Shown one piece after another: positions 52,703 through 61,263 of a stretch of 64,000 nt of DNA (position 1 is its first letter; each line of letters opens with the position of its first letter). This stretch comes from Variovorax paradoxus (GTDB lineage Bacteria > Pseudomonadota > Gammaproteobacteria > Burkholderiales > Burkholderiaceae_C): assembly GCF_024734665.1 (NCBI RefSeq), contig NZ_CP102931.1, positions 1,114,001-1,178,000 on the forward strand, read 5' to 3'. The translations under genes and the position numbers were made by a program. The notes below the pieces were generated by a model. The model had not been told where the DNA came from. It was given only the letters and a program-made list of their open reading frames with translations, and ran no database searches.

Positions 52703-52748
52703 GCCCGACTCATGCGGTGCTGACCTTGCGCCGCATGAGTGGGCTTTT
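52703..52748 (+). terminator. Intrinsic terminator of the OLD-like ATPase gene
   Basis: GCCC-(G)-ACTCATGCGG pairs with CCGCATGAGT-GGGC with one bulged G, followed immediately by TTTT (52745-52748). The stem begins 18 bp after the stop codon at 52684. Confidence 0.75.
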
Positions 52749-52757
52749 CAGGTCTCT

Positions 52758-52970
52758 TTACGCATCTTCTTTTTCCAGCTCGGCGAACACGTCGATCGCG
52801 GACCGGAAGTGGCCTTGCTCGATCTCACGGTTGCCGAGTACGAGAACCTTGAGAAGAGCGAGTGCATCCTCGTGTTCCTCATGGGTTCGGGCGTCCGTCA
52901 ACGTGAGTTTGGCGTCGCCGTTCTGGGCAATGGGCAGGCACTCGCGGGTTTCGAAAAAGGCCTTCTTCAC
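52758..52970 (-). pseudogene. Truncated Phd/YefM-type antitoxin
   Basis: A 70-codon GTG-started frame containing NGDAKLTLTDARTHEEHEDA and LLKVLVLGNREIEQG, the hallmark of Phd/YefM antitoxin C-terminal halves. Upstream in frame the codons still read KDHIEDIVKKAFFETRE, the family's middle part, but a TGA at 53001-53003 and absence of an ATG cut off the N-terminal DNA-binding region. MRPIK in another frame looks like the lost start. No toxin gene is adjacent. This is most likely a decayed, solitary antitoxin gene. Confidence 0.6.
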
Positions 52971-53016
52971 GATGTCTTCGATGTGATCCTTTGATCGGCC
53001 TCATTCTGGGCCGAAT

Positions 53017-53931
53017 TCAGCCTGACCTCGTCGCCATGAATCCAGCGATGTCCTTCTCCCTGAACATCCGCTCCCCCGCAAAGTCCACAAACGCCCGCAC
53101 CTTCGGCGACAACTGCCGGCTCGACGGCCACAGCGCCGAGAACTGCCCCTGCCGCACGAGGTGCGTGGCCAGCACGCGCTGAAGCTCGCCGCGGCACAGC
53201 GAATCGCGCGCGAGGAAGTCGGGCATGTAGGCCACGCCGAGGCCGGCCACTGCTGCGCCCAGCATGGCTTCCATGTTGTTGCACAGCAGGCCGGGCGGCA
53301 GCTGCGTGGGCAGGCCGGGCAGGTCCCATTCCTCGACCTTGCCGCCGGTCACGAACTTGTAGCGCAGGCAGGCGTGCTGTATCAGGTCGGCCGGCACCTG
53401 CGGCACGCCGTGGCGTTCGAGATAAGCCGGTGACGCCACCAGCACGAACTGGAACGGCCCCAGCCGCCGCGCGACCAATTGCGAGTCGACCAGATCGCCG
53501 CTGCGGATCGCCACATCGACGCCTTCGGCGATCACGTCGACCAGCCGGTCGTTGAAGTCGAGGTCGAGCTCGATCTCGGGGTAGCGCGCCTTGAAGTCCG
53601 GAAGGATCGGCAGCAGGAAGCGGTAGCCGATGGTCGGCAGGCTCACGCGCAAGCGGCCGCGCGGGGCGGCGACGGCGTCTTGCATCATGGCGCGCGCATC
53701 GTCGAGCTCGTCGAGGATGCGGCGGCAGCGCTCGTGGAAGAGCGCGCCCTCCTGCGTCAGCCGTGTGTGGCGCGTGGTGCGGTTGAAGAGGCGCACGCCG
53801 AGCTGCTGCTCGAGCCGTGCGACGTTCTTGCCCACCGCAGAGGCCGAGATGCCCAACTGCCGGCCGGCCTTGGCAAAGCTCAGCTGGTCGGCCGCGCGTA
53901 CGAAGGATTCGAGTCCGCTGAAGCTGTCCAT
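53017..53931 (-). CDS. LysR family transcriptional regulator
   Basis: A 304-residue LysR protein with an N-terminal helix-turn-helix (LSFAKAGRQLGISASAVGKNVARLEQQLG, split over residues about 17-45) and a CrgA-like effector domain (DVAIRSGDLVDSQLVARRLG, GLGVAYMPDFLARD). It is divergent from the MFS efflux gene with 107 bp between starts, and so probably regulates it and itself. A perfect 8-bp dyad and a 5-bp dyad lie in that region. The effector is not known. Confidence 0.92.
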   Translation of the reverse strand: MDSFSGLESFVRAADQLSFAKAGRQLGISASAVGKNVARLEQQLGVRLFNRTTRHTRLTQEGALFHERCRRILDELDDARAMMQDAVAAPRGRLRVSLPTIGYRFLLPILPDFKARYPEIELDLDFNDRLVDVIAEGVDVAIRSGDLVDSQLVARRLGPFQFVLVASPAYLERHGVPQVPADLIQHACLRYKFVTGGKVEEWDLPGLPTQLPPGLLCNNMEAMLGAAVAGLGVAYMPDFLARDSLCRGELQRVLATHLVRQGQFSALWPSSRQLSPKVRAFVDFAGERMFREKDIAGFMATRSG

Positions 53932-53962
53932 GGATTGGCAACCCTAGGTTGGGAGTATGAGG

Positions 53963-53991
53963 ATCAATGGTGCCATTTTCATTCCATTGAT
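53963..53991. promoter_or_regulatory. LysR operator candidate before the MFS gene
   Basis: ATCAATGG, a 13-base spacer and CCATTGAT form a perfect inverted repeat midway between the divergent lysR and MFS genes. A second dyad, CAACC-CTA-GGTTG, occurs at 53939-53951. Both would suit LysR tetramer binding. Confidence 0.45.
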
Positions 53992-54038
53992 TCCTTTCTA
54001 TCTTCTGTGGCTTCCTTTCTCCTGCGTGAAAGCCTTCG

Positions 54039-55550
54039 ATGTCCACGTCTTCCCTCAACAAGAACTGGCTGCTGGCCGCCGTCTGCCTGGCGGCGCTGGG
54101 CATGCCGCTGAGCTTTACCGGCCCGGCGGTGGTGCTGCCCGCGATCCGCGATGCGCTGGGCGGCAGCCCGGTGCAGCTCAACTGGGTGACCAACGCCTTC
54201 ATGCTGAGCTTCGGCGCCACGCTGATGGCGGCCGGGGCGCTGGCCGATGCCTATGGGCGCAAGCGCGTGTTCCTGCCGGGGCTCGCGGTGGTGGCGCTGA
54301 GCAGCTCGCTGCTGACGCTGGCCCCCGGCATCGTCGCCTTCGATCTCGCTCGGGCTCTGCAAGGGCTGGGTTCTGCCGCGGCCTTCGCGGCGGGCACGGC
54401 CGCGCTGGCGCAGGTGTTCGACGGCGCGGCGCGCACGCGGGCTTTCAGCCTGATCGGAACCTCGTTCGGCGTGGGGCTGTCGTGCGGTTCGATTCTCTCG
54501 GGCTGGCTCGCCGAAAGCTTCGGCTGGCAGGCGGTGATGCTGAGCCCCGGCGCGGTCAGCCTCGTGGCGCTGTGCATCGCCGCGCCGAGCATGCGCGAGT
54601 CGCGCAATCCGGACGCCATGGGGCTCGACATGCCGGGCACCGTTACCTTCACCGCCGCGCTGAGCCTGCTGACGCTCGGCGTGCTGCAGGCACCCGACAG
54701 CGGCTGGGGCAGCCCATGGGTGCTTTGTGCGCTGGCGGGCGCGGCGCTGATGGGGGCGGCCTTCATCGCCATCGAGCGGCGCGTGGCGCATCCGATGCTC
54801 GACCTGTCGCTGTTCCGCTTTCCGCGCTTCGTGGGCGTGCAGTTGCTGGCTGCCGCGCCGGCCTATGGCTTCGTCGTGCTTCTGGTGCTGTTGCCGATCC
54901 GCTTCATCGGGCTCGAAGGGCGCAGCGCGATCGAGGCGGGGACTTTCATGTTCGCGCTGTCGGGGCCGATCCTCGTCGTGCCGACGCTGGCGGCATCGCT
55001 CGCGCACCGGTTCTCGGCGGGCGTGATCTCGGCCGTGGGGCTGCTGGTGTGCGCGGCGGGGCTGTTCTGGCTCAGTCGCTGCGCGCCGGGCACGCCGCTG
55101 CATGACATCGTGTGGCCGCTGTTGTTGATCGGCGCCGGCATCGGCCTGCCGTGGGGCCTGATGGACGGGCTGGCCGTGAGCGTGGTGCCGCGCGAGCGGG
55201 CGGGCATGGCCTCGGGCATCTTCAACACCGTGCGGGTGGCGGGGGAGGGGATTGCGCTGGCGTTGGTCGGAGCTGGATTGACGGCGCTGGTGACGGTGCA
55301 GCTGGGGCATGCCGCCGCCGCATCGCAGGCGGCGCAGCGTGTCACGACCGGGGATTTGTCTCAGGCGCTGGCCTTGCTGCCAGGACTGGACCGCGCGGCG
55401 CTGCTGCATGCCTATGGCGCCGCATTCGGCACGCTGCTGTGCGTGCTGGCAGGCGTGACGGTGATGACGGCGCTCGTCGTGTTCGCGTTCCTGCGCGGCG
55501 AGACGCATGCCGAGGCCGGGGTCGTGGCGCTGGAGTCAACGACCTGCTGA
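54039..55550 (+). CDS. MFS drug efflux transporter (14-TMS, EmrB/QacA type)
   Basis: A 503-residue membrane protein with about fourteen hydrophobic helices. LNWVTNAFMLSFGATLMAAG and ADAYGRKRVFLPG (motif A) followed by ARALQGLGSAAAFAAGTAAL (motif C region) match the DHA2 family. These proton-driven pumps export diverse toxic compounds. It is controlled, by inference, by the divergent LysR gene and ends one base before the convergent second LysR gene stop. Substrate is unknown. Confidence 0.9.
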   Translation: MSTSSLNKNWLLAAVCLAALGMPLSFTGPAVVLPAIRDALGGSPVQLNWVTNAFMLSFGATLMAAGALADAYGRKRVFLPGLAVVALSSSLLTLAPGIVAFDLARALQGLGSAAAFAAGTAALAQVFDGAARTRAFSLIGTSFGVGLSCGSILSGWLAESFGWQAVMLSPGAVSLVALCIAAPSMRESRNPDAMGLDMPGTVTFTAALSLLTLGVLQAPDSGWGSPWVLCALAGAALMGAAFIAIERRVAHPMLDLSLFRFPRFVGVQLLAAAPAYGFVVLLVLLPIRFIGLEGRSAIEAGTFMFALSGPILVVPTLAASLAHRFSAGVISAVGLLVCAAGLFWLSRCAPGTPLHDIVWPLLLIGAGIGLPWGLMDGLAVSVVPRERAGMASGIFNTVRVAGEGIALALVGAGLTALVTVQLGHAAAASQAAQRVTTGDLSQALALLPGLDRAALLHAYGAAFGTLLCVLAGVTVMTALVVFAFLRGETHAEAGVVALESTTC

Positions 55551-55551
55551 C

Positions 55552-56448
55552 TCAGGCCTTTTCGGCGATCTCGAATATGTCGCGCAGCCATTGCGTGAAC
55601 ACTCGCACCCGCGACGACAACTGCCGGTTCTGCGCATAGAGCACCGAGACCGGCATCGGCGGCGGCGCGAAGCCGGGCAGCAGCACCTTCAGTCGCCCGT
55701 CCGCCAGCTCCGCGGCCACACGGTAGCGCGGCACTTGCACCAGCCCCAGGCCCGCGACGGCCGAGCCGGTGTACAGGTCGGCGCCCGTCACCGAGACGAT
55801 GCCGCCCAGCTGCACGGTCGTCACCCGCCCGTCGACCGTGAATTCGAGCGGCACTGCCTTGCCCGTGGCGCTGGAGATGTAGTGGATGGCGCGGTGCGCC
55901 GACAGTGCTTCCACGCTCTCGGGCTCGCCGTGCTGCGCCAGGTAGGCCGGGCTTGCGACCGTGACCTGCGGCAGCAGCGCCACGCGCCGCCCGACCATCG
56001 ATGAATCTTGCAGCGTGCCCGCGCGCAGCACGCAGTCGACGCCTTCGCGCACCAAGTCGACCAGCCGGTCGTCTTCGCCGATGTGCAGTTCCAAGTCAGG
56101 GTAGCGCGCCAGGAAAACCGGCAGCGCGGGCACCACGAAATGCCGTGCCAGCGTGCCCTGCAGGTTCACACGCAGCAGGCCCTTGGGCGCCTCGTCGCGG
56201 AACAGACCCTCGGCCTCTTCGACGTCGGCCAGCAGCCGCACGCAGCGGCGGTAGTAGGCCTCGCCGTCCTGCGTGAGGCGCACGGTGCGCGTGGTGCGCT
56301 CGAGCAGCCGGGTGCCCAGGCGCTGCTCCACGCGCTTGATCAGGTTGGTGACGGTGGCGCGCGGAATCTGCAGGTCTTCGGACGCCTGCGTGAAGCTCTG
56401 GCGCTCGGCGATGCGCACGAAGGCCAGCATTTCCTGGAAGCGGTCCAT
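55552..56448 (-). CDS. LysR family transcriptional regulator
   Basis: A 298-residue LysR regulator of the CrgA-like group: helix-turn-helix at about 18-45 (SFTQASEDLQIPRATVTNLI), effector domain with DRLVDLVREGVDCVLRAG and GLGLVQVPRYRVAAEL. The start is taken as ATG 56448 (MDRFQEMLAFV), typical of the family; an extension to 56502 adds an atypical N-terminus. It diverges from the two SDR genes, which it probably controls. Confidence 0.92.
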   Translation of the reverse strand: MDRFQEMLAFVRIAERQSFTQASEDLQIPRATVTNLIKRVEQRLGTRLLERTTRTVRLTQDGEAYYRRCVRLLADVEEAEGLFRDEAPKGLLRVNLQGTLARHFVVPALPVFLARYPDLELHIGEDDRLVDLVREGVDCVLRAGTLQDSSMVGRRVALLPQVTVASPAYLAQHGEPESVEALSAHRAIHYISSATGKAVPLEFTVDGRVTTVQLGGIVSVTGADLYTGSAVAGLGLVQVPRYRVAAELADGRLKVLLPGFAPPPMPVSVLYAQNRQLSSRVRVFTQWLRDIFEIAEKA

Positions 56449-56572
56449 GGGGTGAACTTGGAATTTATTGTTGAAGTAAATGGAATGGTAATGGCGATTC
56501 AAGGCTAATTATCTTTAGGTTGGAACGATCGATCATTCGTCTCACCAACCCACTACTGCAAAGGAAACAGCC
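56449..56572. promoter_or_regulatory. Divergent promoter region between lysR and SDR genes
   Basis: A 124-bp AT-rich gap between divergent genes. It contains the palindromic CGATCGATC near 56527 and AGGAAA eight bases before the SDR start. Promoters are expected on both strands, but no element is strong enough to name exactly. Confidence 0.35.
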
Positions 56573-57316
56573 ATGAACCAGCCCTCCAACTCCAAAGTCG
56601 CCCTCGTCACCGGCGCATCGCGCGGCATCGGCGCCGCCATCGCGCGGCGTCTCGCCAAAGACGGCTTCGCGGTCGCCATCAACTACGCGTCGAGCCCGGC
56701 GCAGGCCGACGCTCTCGTCGCCGAACTGCAGGCCGCCGGCGGCAAGGCCTTCGCGGTCAAGGCCGACGTGGCCAGCGCCGACGAAGTGCGCGCCATGTTC
56801 GACGCCGTCGAGGCGCAGCTCGGCAAGGTCGACGTGCTGGTCAACAACGCCGGCGTGCTCAAGACCGTGCCGCTGGCCGAGCACACCGACGCGCTCTACG
56901 ACCAGACCTTCGACATCAACGTGCGCGGCACCTTCAACACGCTGCGCGAAGCCGCCACGCGCCTCAACGAGGGCGGCCGCGTCGTCAATTTCTCGAGCAC
57001 CACGCTCGCGCTGAACATGCCCGGCTATGCGATCTACAACGCCACCAAGGCGGCGGTCGAGGCCTTTACGCACGTGTTCGCCAAGGAACTGCGTGGCCGC
57101 AACATCACGGTGAATGCCGTGGCACCGGGCCCGATTGCCACCTCGCTGTTCCTCGACGGCAAGACCGAAGAACAGATCCAGACCTTCGCGAAGATGCCGC
57201 CGCTGCAGCGCCTCGGCCAGCCCGAGGACATCGCCTCGGTGGTGGCCTTTCTCGCTGGTCCGGATGCGGGCTGGGTCAACGGGCAGATCCTGCGCGCCAA
57301 CGGCGGCATCGCCTGA
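56573..57316 (+). CDS. SDR family oxidoreductase (classical short-chain dehydrogenase)
   Basis: A 247-residue classical SDR: cofactor motif TGASRGIG (14-21), NNAG (about 91-94), catalytic Ser in NFSSTT and the YxxxK motif YAIYNATKAAV, here Y-N-A-T-K. It closes with the usual GPDAGWVNGQ and N-GGIA. Family members reduce or oxidise carbonyls and alcohols with NAD(P). It resembles FabG-like and YkvO-like enzymes. It is divergent from a LysR gene and 45 bp upstream of a second SDR gene. Confidence 0.92.
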   Translation: MNQPSNSKVALVTGASRGIGAAIARRLAKDGFAVAINYASSPAQADALVAELQAAGGKAFAVKADVASADEVRAMFDAVEAQLGKVDVLVNNAGVLKTVPLAEHTDALYDQTFDINVRGTFNTLREAATRLNEGGRVVNFSSTTLALNMPGYAIYNATKAAVEAFTHVFAKELRGRNITVNAVAPGPIATSLFLDGKTEEQIQTFAKMPPLQRLGQPEDIASVVAFLAGPDAGWVNGQILRANGGIA

Positions 57317-57361
57317 GCCATCCCCTTTCTCAGATCAACCCAACCCATACGGAGAAACCTC

Positions 57362-58258
57362 ATGCAAAAGCAGATCATCCTCGTCACCGGTGCTGGCACC
57401 GGCATCGGCAAGCTCAGCGCGCAATCGCTGGCCGAAGCCGGCCACGTCGTCTACGCGTCGATGCGCGACATCGCGGGCCGCAATGCCGGCCGCGCTGCCG
57501 AACTGCGCTCGCTGGCCGCGGCGAAGAACATCCAGCTGCACCCGCTCGAACTCGACGTGCTCTCGCAGGACTCGGCCGATGCCGCTGCCGCGACCATCGT
57601 GCGCGAGCAGGGCCACCTCGACGTGGTGATGCAGAACGCCGGCCACCTGGTCGTCGGGCCGACGGAGGCCTTCACGCCCGAAGAGATCGTCAAGGTGTTC
57701 GACACCAACGTGCTCGGCGCGCAGCGCGTGAACCGCGCGGTGCTGCCGTACCTGCGCAGGCAGGAGTCGGGGCTGATGCTGTGGATCAGCAGCACCACCA
57801 CCAAGGGCGGCTTTCCGCCGTTCATGGGCCCTTATGGCGCGGCCAAGGCGGCGATGGATTCGCTGGCCGTCACGCTGGCCTACGAAATTGCGCGCTTCGG
57901 CATCGAGACTTCCATCGTCGTGCCCGGCGCCTTCACCCGGGGCACCGACCATTTCCCGAGCGCGGGCAAGCCGGCCGATGCCGCGACCGCTGCCGCCTAC
58001 AGCCGCTACGACGGCGTGATGGACCAGATCGGCGAACGCCTCTCGGCGCTGACGCCCGACAACGCCGACCCGCAAGCCGTGGCCGACGAGATCGTGCGCA
58101 TCGTGGGCCTGCCCGCCGGTGCGCGGCCGATGCGTTCGCTGATCGACTTCGTGGGCGACGGTGCGACGGAGGTGTTCGAGGTGTCGGAGCGCGTGCGCAT
58201 CGAATTCGCGAAGCGCATCGGCATGGGCGACTTGCTCGAAGCCAAGGTGCGCCGCTAA
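57362..58258 (+). CDS. SDR family oxidoreductase (extended 298-residue form)
   Basis: A 298-residue SDR with cofactor motif TGAGTGIG (9-16), NAG in MQNAGHLVVG, catalytic Ser in WISSTTTKGG and YxxxK as YGAAK. A C-terminal extension (residues about 200-298) beyond the classical fold resembles enzymes that bind bulkier substrates. GGAGA precedes the ATG. It is probably cotranscribed with the upstream SDR. The substrate is unknown. Confidence 0.9.
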   Translation: MQKQIILVTGAGTGIGKLSAQSLAEAGHVVYASMRDIAGRNAGRAAELRSLAAAKNIQLHPLELDVLSQDSADAAAATIVREQGHLDVVMQNAGHLVVGPTEAFTPEEIVKVFDTNVLGAQRVNRAVLPYLRRQESGLMLWISSTTTKGGFPPFMGPYGAAKAAMDSLAVTLAYEIARFGIETSIVVPGAFTRGTDHFPSAGKPADAATAAAYSRYDGVMDQIGERLSALTPDNADPQAVADEIVRIVGLPAGARPMRSLIDFVGDGATEVFEVSERVRIEFAKRIGMGDLLEAKVRR

Positions 58259-58315
58259 GAAGAGGCTAAGGGAGGCGTCATAAAAGGTGGGTCGGTCTTC
58301 CTGTCCAATAGCGGC

Positions 58316-58540
58316 ATGGAAAACCCACCCCACGACCTCGCAGAACGCGTGACCGAGCTCGAGATCAAGTCGAGCTACGCCGAAGACCTGCTCGACCAGC
58401 TGAACATGACGATCTACCGGCAGCAGCAGCAGATCGACCGGCTGATCCTGCAGGTCACGCAACTCAAGGAACAGAGCCAGAACGCGATGCAGGACGGCGC
58501 CGCACGCAACCCGCGCGACGAGCTACCACCGCATTACTGA
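58316..58540 (+). CDS. slyX: SlyX family protein
   Basis: A 74-residue coiled-coil protein: LAERVTELEIKSSYAEDLLDQLN and QQQQIDRLILQVTQLKEQ (in parts) give a long amphipathic helix, and the end DELPPHY is the family signature. The biological role of SlyX is not established. It converges with the hemolysin III-like gene, ten bases apart. Confidence 0.93.
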   Translation: MENPPHDLAERVTELEIKSSYAEDLLDQLNMTIYRQQQQIDRLILQVTQLKEQSQNAMQDGAARNPRDELPPHY

Positions 58541-58550
58541 GTCAGGAAGA

Positions 58551-59240
58551 TCAGCCGTGCGAATGCCAGAGCACGGCGAAGAAATGGCAGGTGCTGCCGG
58601 CGAGCACGAACAGGTGCCACACCGAATGCGCGAAGCGCACCTTGTTGTCGAACAGGAACACCACGGCACCGGCCGTGTAGAACAGCCCACCGGCCACAAG
58701 CCAACCCAGCCCAGCCGATGACATGCGCTCGTACAGCGGCACCGCAGCCATCAGCGCCATCCACCCCATCGCCACATAGAGCCCGGTCGACCACAGCGGA
58801 TGCTGCAACCGGTTGAACAGCTTGGCGCTCACGCCCAGCACGGCCGCCGCGCATATGGCGCCGAACAGCGTCCACCCCAGCGGCCCGCGCAGTACGCCGA
58901 ACAGGAAGGGCATGTAGCTGCCCGCGATGAACAGGTAGATGGCCGCGTGATCCAGCCGGTTGAACCAGGCCTTGGCCCGGCCCATGGGCAGCGCGTGGTA
59001 CAGCGTGGAGATCAGGTACAGCACGATGGCCGTGCCCGCGAAAAGACAGGCGCCGACCACGCCCGCGGGCTGCCCCTTCTGCACCGCGTTGTAGACCAGG
59101 ATCGGCAGCGCGGCGATGGCCAGCGCCAGGCCCAGTCCGTGGCTCAGGGCATTGAAGAGTTCTTCCATCGCCGTCTGGTCGCGGGCTGCCAGCACGGAGG
59201 TGCGCGGCGAGGGTTGCGTCTGGGAAGGAGCTGTCGTCAT
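58551..59240 (-). CDS. trhA: Hemolysin III family membrane protein (TrhA type)
   Basis: A 229-residue membrane protein with seven predicted helices and the conserved histidines of the PAQR/hemolysin III family: ALSHGLG, TLYHAL, RLDHAAIYLFIAGSY and SVWHLFVLAGSTCHFF. Such proteins are putative metal-dependent membrane hydrolases; TrhA in E. coli affects membrane lipid homeostasis. It lies 36 bp after regA on the same strand and may be the last gene of that operon. Confidence 0.9.
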   Translation of the reverse strand: MTTAPSQTQPSPRTSVLAARDQTAMEELFNALSHGLGLALAIAALPILVYNAVQKGQPAGVVGACLFAGTAIVLYLISTLYHALPMGRAKAWFNRLDHAAIYLFIAGSYMPFLFGVLRGPLGWTLFGAICAAAVLGVSAKLFNRLQHPLWSTGLYVAMGWMALMAAVPLYERMSSAGLGWLVAGGLFYTAGAVVFLFDNKVRFAHSVWHLFVLAGSTCHFFAVLWHSHG

Positions 59241-59276
59241 CGGAACCTCATGCAGATGAAGGGATGTAGTGGTTGC

Positions 59277-59822
59277 CTACTTGACCTGCTGCTTGCCCAG
59301 CTTGCGCGCCAGCGTACGCCGGTGCATGCCGAGCCTGCGCGCGGTCTCCGAGATGTTGAAGCCGGTTTCGGCCAGCGTCTCGTGGATGCGCTCCCATTCG
59401 AGCGTCTTGATCGAGGTCGAGCGGTTGGTCAGCTCGACCTCTGTAGTTCCGGCGGCGCGGCCGAAGGCGGCCTCGATGTCGTCGGTGTTCGACGGCTTGG
59501 CCAGGTAGTGGCAGGCGCCGAGCTTGATGGCTTCCACCGCGGTGGCGATGCTGGCGAAGCCCGTCAGCACCACGATCAGCGTCTTGGGGTTGTGCCGGTG
59601 CAGCATCTGCACGGCGGCCAGGCCCGAGGCTTCGCCGTTGAGCTTCAGGTCGACCACCGCATAGCCGGGTGACCCGGTGGCCAGCAGGGCCTCGACTTCC
59701 GCGAGGTTGCCCGCCTGCGTTACGGCATAGCCGCGGCGCTCGAAGGAGCGGCCGAGCGCGCGCGCGAAGGCGTCGTCGTCCTCGACGATCAGCAACTGGC
59801 GCTCAGCTTCGGTTTCGTTCAT
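59277..59822 (-). CDS. regA: RegA/PrrA-type redox response regulator
   Basis: A 181-residue response regulator. The receiver domain has the acidic pair D15/D16, phosphoacceptor D58 (VVDLKLNGEASG) and the conserved Lys in YLAKPSN. The short linker leads to a Fis-type helix-turn-helix (FNISETARRLGMHRRTLARKL), the exact layout of RegA/PrrA/ActR. The ATG at 59822 overlaps the end of regB by 20 bp. RegA regulates respiratory, carbon and nitrogen genes in response to the redox state of the quinone pool. Here it would be expected to control the cyo operon and possibly formate dehydrogenase. Confidence 0.93.
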   Translation of the reverse strand: MNETEAERQLLIVEDDDAFARALGRSFERRGYAVTQAGNLAEVEALLATGSPGYAVVDLKLNGEASGLAAVQMLHRHNPKTLIVVLTGFASIATAVEAIKLGACHYLAKPSNTDDIEAAFGRAAGTTEVELTNRSTSIKTLEWERIHETLAETGFNISETARRLGMHRRTLARKLGKQQVK

Positions 59823-61263
59823 TGCCTTCCATTCCGATGGTCCTGCTGGCGGCGAGGGCCTCTGCATCGTCCTCGTCGTCGTCCACTTCCGTTTCTTCTT
59901 CCTCGAGCACGATGGCCGCGAGCGGCAGCGTGATCTTCACGATGGCGCCGCCCTCGGGCCGGTTGGCCGCCGCGACGCGGCCGCCGACAGTGCGCGCCAC
60001 GTTCACGACCAGGAACAGCCCCAGCCCGCCGCCAGGGCGGCCCTTGCTCGACTGATAGGGTTTGCCGAACTCCTTCAGGATGGCCGGCAGGAAGCCGGGG
60101 CCTGCGTCCGTGACCGTGATCGTCAGCGCGTCGGCGTCGTGCGCCGCCTCGAGGCGCAGCCAGTGCGGCGACGCCTCCAGCGCATTGTCGAGCACGTTGC
60201 AGATCATCTGCTTGAGGGCCGAGTCGGAGACCATGGGGAGGTCTCGGCCAAAGCGGTTGTCGTATTCGAAGTCTTCCACGGGGCGGGTGGTGCGCCACTC
60301 TTCGATCAGGTCGTCGAGGAAGGTGCTGACGGTGGTTTCTTCCGACGACTCGCCGCGCGCCTCGCCGGCCGACAGCAGGATGCCGCTCACGATGCTCTTG
60401 CAGCGCTGGATCTGCAGCTCCATCTCGGCCACCTCGGTCAGCAGCTCGGGGTCGGAGCTGAAGTGCGGCAGCCGGCGCCAGTCGCCCAGGATCACCGCCA
60501 GCGTGGCCAGCGGCGTGCCCAGCTCGTGCGCCGCACCCGAAGCCAGCAGGCCCATGCGCACGATGTGTTCTTCTTCCGAGGCGCGCTGGCGCAGGTCGGC
60601 CAGCCGGGCGTCGCGCGCACGCAGGTTGCGGCCGATGCGGGTGATGAAGATCACGAGCAGCGCGGCGTTCAGCGCAAAGCACACCAGCATGCCCTGGATG
60701 TAGGGGCTCCACAGGCCGCGGTTGTGGTCCAGCGGCAGCGCGAGCGGGCGCGAGAACAGCGCCAGTCCGGCAAAGCAGATGCTGGTGATGACCACGATGG
60801 TCCAGGTCGACCAGGGCTTCAGCAGCACAGCCCCCAGCGTCACCTGCAGCAGGAAGAGAAACACGAAGGGGTTGGTCGCACCGCCGCTCAGGTAGAGCTG
60901 GGCCGTGAGCGTGGCCACGTCGACCAGCAGAGCGAGGAACAGTTCGCCGTTGGTCACGCGCCGGTGGCTGCGCGAACGCAGCAGGCTCACCATGTTGAAG
61001 AGCGCGAGGCAGGTCAGCACCTGCAGCATGTGGTCCAGCGGCAGCCGGATCGCGAAGCCGTAATGCACCACCAGGATGGTGACCACCTGCCCGACTACGG
61101 CGAACCAGCGCAGCTGTATCAGCTGCTGCATGTTCTGGTGGCCGGTGGCGTTGTCTAGGCTCGCAACACCGGCGCGGGGAGCGTGCAGCTCGCCCGCGAC
61201 CGCGGCGGTGTCAGTCGTCGCGCTGAGCATCTTGGGCAGGACGGGCTTCGGCATGGGTCGCAT
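59803..61263 (-). CDS. regB: RegB/PrrB-type redox sensor histidine kinase
   Basis: A 486-residue kinase with about six membrane helices (45-215), the quinone-sensing motif GGATNPF (127-133) between helices, the H-box with phosphorylated H246 in SGAAHELGTPL, the redox-sensitive Cys C288 (QRCKSIVSGIL) and an ATPase domain (NVLDNALEASP, GPGF, GGGLGLFL). These residues match RegB, in which Cys oxidation and ubiquinone binding switch off the kinase. An acidic tail follows. The start at 61263 overlaps the SURF1 gene by 53 bp; ATG 61230 is an alternative. Confidence 0.93.
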   Translation of the reverse strand: MRPMPKPVLPKMLSATTDTAAVAGELHAPRAGVASLDNATGHQNMQQLIQLRWFAVVGQVVTILVVHYGFAIRLPLDHMLQVLTCLALFNMVSLLRSRSHRRVTNGELFLALLVDVATLTAQLYLSGGATNPFVFLFLLQVTLGAVLLKPWSTWTIVVITSICFAGLALFSRPLALPLDHNRGLWSPYIQGMLVCFALNAALLVIFITRIGRNLRARDARLADLRQRASEEEHIVRMGLLASGAAHELGTPLATLAVILGDWRRLPHFSSDPELLTEVAEMELQIQRCKSIVSGILLSAGEARGESSEETTVSTFLDDLIEEWRTTRPVEDFEYDNRFGRDLPMVSDSALKQMICNVLDNALEASPHWLRLEAAHDADALTITVTDAGPGFLPAILKEFGKPYQSSKGRPGGGLGLFLVVNVARTVGGRVAAANRPEGGAIVKITLPLAAIVLEEEETEVDDDEDDAEALAASRTIGMEGNERNRS

